Below, piece after piece: positions 27,676-29,460 of a stretch of 29,460 nucleotides of DNA. The first letter of the stretch is position 1; each line of letters starts with the position of its first letter. Origin of the DNA: Stentor coeruleus (Eukaryota; Ciliophora; Heterotrichea; Heterotrichida; Stentoridae); contig MPUH01000917.1 of assembly GCA_001970955.1 (NCBI GenBank), positions 1-29,460 of the forward strand. The letters are read 5' to 3'. The translations under genes were made by a program, and so were the position numbers. The notes beneath the pieces were generated by a model, which worked only from the letters and a program-made list of their open reading frames with translations, did not search any database and had not been told where the DNA came from.

Positions 27676-27945
27676 CTAAAAATAATAATTGGATTCTATA
27701 TATTCCCATTGTTTACTATTCATATACCTATAATGAATTCCTTTTTCAAGTCCTGGCTTTAAATGTCCATTTGCTAAGAAGAGTTCTTTATTGATTATTT
27801 TTCCAGGCCGTTCTTTGTTGTATTTTACAAACTGTCCCCATTTCGCCATCCAGGATTGAGGTAGAAAATAGTAAGTATTGATTGAGCTTTCTAATTTTCC
27901 CAAGATTTCGTATTCTTCTTTACCTTTAGCGTTTAATGAATTCAT
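27676..27945 (-). CDS. Stand-alone DUSP-domain protein
   Basis: An 89-residue ORF that is little more than one DUSP domain (domain in ubiquitin-specific proteases), residues about 14-89. It has YYFLPQSWMAKWGQFV, then RPGKIINKELF, then LKPGLEKGIHYRYMNSKQW and a final aromatic pair. These fit the DUSP pattern with the two N-terminal Trp, the PGxI-N-xxL block and the Y...W near the end. DUSP domains normally precede the catalytic domain in USPs such as USP15 and USP4 and take part in protein binding. Here the domain ends at a TAG, and a USP catalytic gene lies 523 bp downstream on the same strand. It may be an independent small protein or the detached front of that USP. Confidence 0.75.
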   Translation of the reverse strand: MNSLNAKGKEEYEILGKLESSINTYYFLPQSWMAKWGQFVKYNKERPGKIINKELFLANGHLKPGLEKGIHYRYMNSKQWEYIESNYYF

Positions 27946-28468
27946 TTTTAGTTTAGATTTTTATTAGGGTGATGAAATGAATATTTAATTATGGATTTAA
28001 AGAAAATTAGCTTTTATTAAGAATAATTTAAAGACCTGAAGAATATTTAAAAAAAATGGGTTTGTAGGAATGGTAAAGGTTATAGACAGGAGGAGTTATG
28101 TTTAATTTTGTATAGAAATAAATAATTTAATGATGAGAATAATAAAATTAGCTTGAATTAACAAACTAGATAATAGTATAATATTATTACAATTCATAAT
28201 TCCTACCCTCATGCCCAATTCAAAAAAAAACATATTCAATACTTTTAAAAATGATAAAAATACCAAAAACTCACAATCATACCTTAATCCTTCTATATTT
28301 ACTTCTACAATACTTCCTTATATCTATTCTTCCCTAATACAAAATCCTACCTATCAGCCCAAGCTTCTAATCCTTCCCTAACAAAATTATATAATTTAAA
28401 ACTTTTCCTATTATTTACCACAAAATCCATTCATATTATCTAAACCAAAGCAAACTATAAAAATTATA
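27946..28468. promoter_or_regulatory. Divergent intergenic region with a skew switch
   Basis: 523 bp between the DUSP gene (minus) and the coiled-coil CaaX gene (plus). The left part is G-rich (28021-28080: 14 G, 2 C). The right part is C-rich (28321-28380: 21 C, 2 G). The change occurs near 28170. No gene is seen; both promoters must lie here. Confidence 0.5.
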
Positions 28469-29029
28469 ATGTCAATTAAAAAGTCTAAAATTGCCGAAAG
28501 ACTCTCAGACTACACCTTAAAAGTGACAGATGATGAAGAAACTGCTGGCATGGACCCAAGTTATGAAGGACCAACAACAGCATATCAAGATGATTTTAAT
28601 TATTTTCCAAGCATTTCAGAATCACATGAAGAGCATACCTCAGAAACTTTAAAATCAGAAGATGTTCAAGCAATCATGGAAAAAAACCAACAAATATCTT
28701 GTCAAGTTGAAGAACGTCTTGAACAGTTTCTAATGAAAACCCAAGAACTTGCTAGTTTCCCAATTTCAAAACTCCCTTCACAAAATGTGTCGTTTGATAC
28801 AAAGCAATCATCAAAAATGAATGGAATAGATGTTTTGACTATAGAAAACTTGAAAAAACAACAGGATTATTTAATGAAGCTTTTTGACCAAATTAGTGTT
28901 TTGCAGACTGAAGTTGAGCTTAACATGTCTACAACTAGGAAAAATGAAACTACAGAGCAGGAGATTAAAAAAAGTACTTGTGTGGATAAATGTGGATATG
29001 GGGATACATGCTCTTGTAGGGTGTTTTAA
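28469..29029 (+). CDS. Hypothetical coiled-coil protein with CaaX-like end
   Basis: A 186-residue acidic protein. Predicted helical, heptad-like stretches lie at about 66-92 (EDVQAIMEKNQQ...EERLEQFLMK) and 124-153 (IENLKKQQDYLMKLFDQISV). The C-terminal 18 residues have five cysteines, and the last four residues are CRVF. This fits a CaaX box with Phe at the end, a residue accepted by geranylgeranyl transferase I in some small GTPases. No other domain is recognised. ATG follows aaaattata and the stop is TAA. A membrane-attached scaffold is possible but inferred. Confidence 0.72.
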   Translation: MSIKKSKIAERLSDYTLKVTDDEETAGMDPSYEGPTTAYQDDFNYFPSISESHEEHTSETLKSEDVQAIMEKNQQISCQVEERLEQFLMKTQELASFPISKLPSQNVSFDTKQSSKMNGIDVLTIENLKKQQDYLMKLFDQISVLQTEVELNMSTTRKNETTEQEIKKSTCVDKCGYGDTCSCRVF

Positions 29030-29460
29030 TAGTAAATTCTTCGACATAAAGATGGGTTAGTTAGGAGGTGTTATTTTTTTGGGTGAATTAGTTTAGATGA
29101 TTTTTGTGTTTATATATGGAGGATAAGAGAATTTTTGAAGAAAAAATTATTGAAGGTTGAGGAAATACTGATAAAATTCTTGGGTTTTTTAAATTAGAGA
29201 AATTTTGATGGCTAAATAATTTGGAAGATTAGAGATACTGAATTAGAATTCAAGATGTGGAATGTATAGAGAAATGATAGGAGATGGTGTGGATTAATTT
29301 AAGATTTAATATAATTTTGTGAAAGGATAAGATTGGGAGATATGGTAGGAAATATATTTTTCAGAGTTTGAGGAATAAAGTTGACAAAAGTAGGATTATA
29401 TACTTATAATTTGTTGTATGATATATTTTGCCATTTATGGTTTAAAGGTTTGTTTAGGTT
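29030..29460. other. Right-edge non-coding region
   Basis: 430 bp with no supported gene. It is G-rich and C-poor on the plus strand (29041-29100: 18 G, 2 C), the same polarity as other 3' flanks of plus-strand genes in the window. Confidence 0.35.

Noticed and set aside
1..29460. tRNA, rRNA, CRISPR array, prophage or bacterial operon
   Set aside because: None of the defining sequences or arrangements were seen on either strand.

Overview
The window looks like macronuclear DNA of a heterotrich ciliate close to Stentor. The evidence is direct. It is very AT-rich with tightly packed, mostly intron-free eukaryotic genes. Three introns of exactly 15 nt (all GTA...TATAYAG) can be placed in two genes by protein homology. 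TAA, TAG and TGA all end conserved proteins where expected (uS19 with TAA, the CaaX-ended SEC14-like protein with TAG, the E4 U-box protein with TGA), so the code is standard and not the Tetrahymena/Paramecium or Blepharisma type. There is no sign of operons, bacterial ribosome binding sites, tRNA, rRNA or CRISPR.

Left region (1-5754): two tandem, nearly identical copies of an F-box/leucine-rich-repeat-like gene. The first is cut by the window edge. The second (1890-5363) carries a TGG-to-TAG nonsense codon and a 51-bp in-frame tandem duplication. The duplicated flank of copy A holds a clean 128-bp insertion bounded by 8-bp direct repeats; the empty site is preserved in copy B.

Middle region (5755-18663): a TRAF-type zinc-finger protein; a WDR44-like WD40 protein with a perfect FFAT motif, divergent from a SEC14/CRAL-TRIO protein with a CaaX end; a full-length ubiquitin E4 ligase (UFD2/UBE4 family); an otubain-like protein that seems to have lost its catalytic cysteine; a four-EF-hand calmodulin-like protein; a decayed ankyrin-like pseudogene; an oxysterol-binding-related protein; and two hypothetical genes.

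Right region (18664-29460): CDC14 phosphatase and ferrochelatase in convergent orientation; a small MGSCVC protein (likely acylated); a perfect 74-bp tandem repeat; a coiled-coil protein split by one frameshift; ribosomal protein uS19; a ubiquitin-specific protease; a lone DUSP-domain ORF directly upstream of it on the same strand; and a coiled-coil protein with a CaaX-like end.

Two themes recur: ubiquitin control (F-box-like, TRAF-type finger, E4, otubain-like, USP, DUSP) and lipid or membrane contact (FFAT WD40 protein, SEC14, ORP, prenyl and acyl tails). Nothing shows that these are functional clusters rather than chance neighbours. Long upstream flanks are strongly C-rich and G-poor on the coding strand, with a sharp switch inside two divergent intergenic regions.
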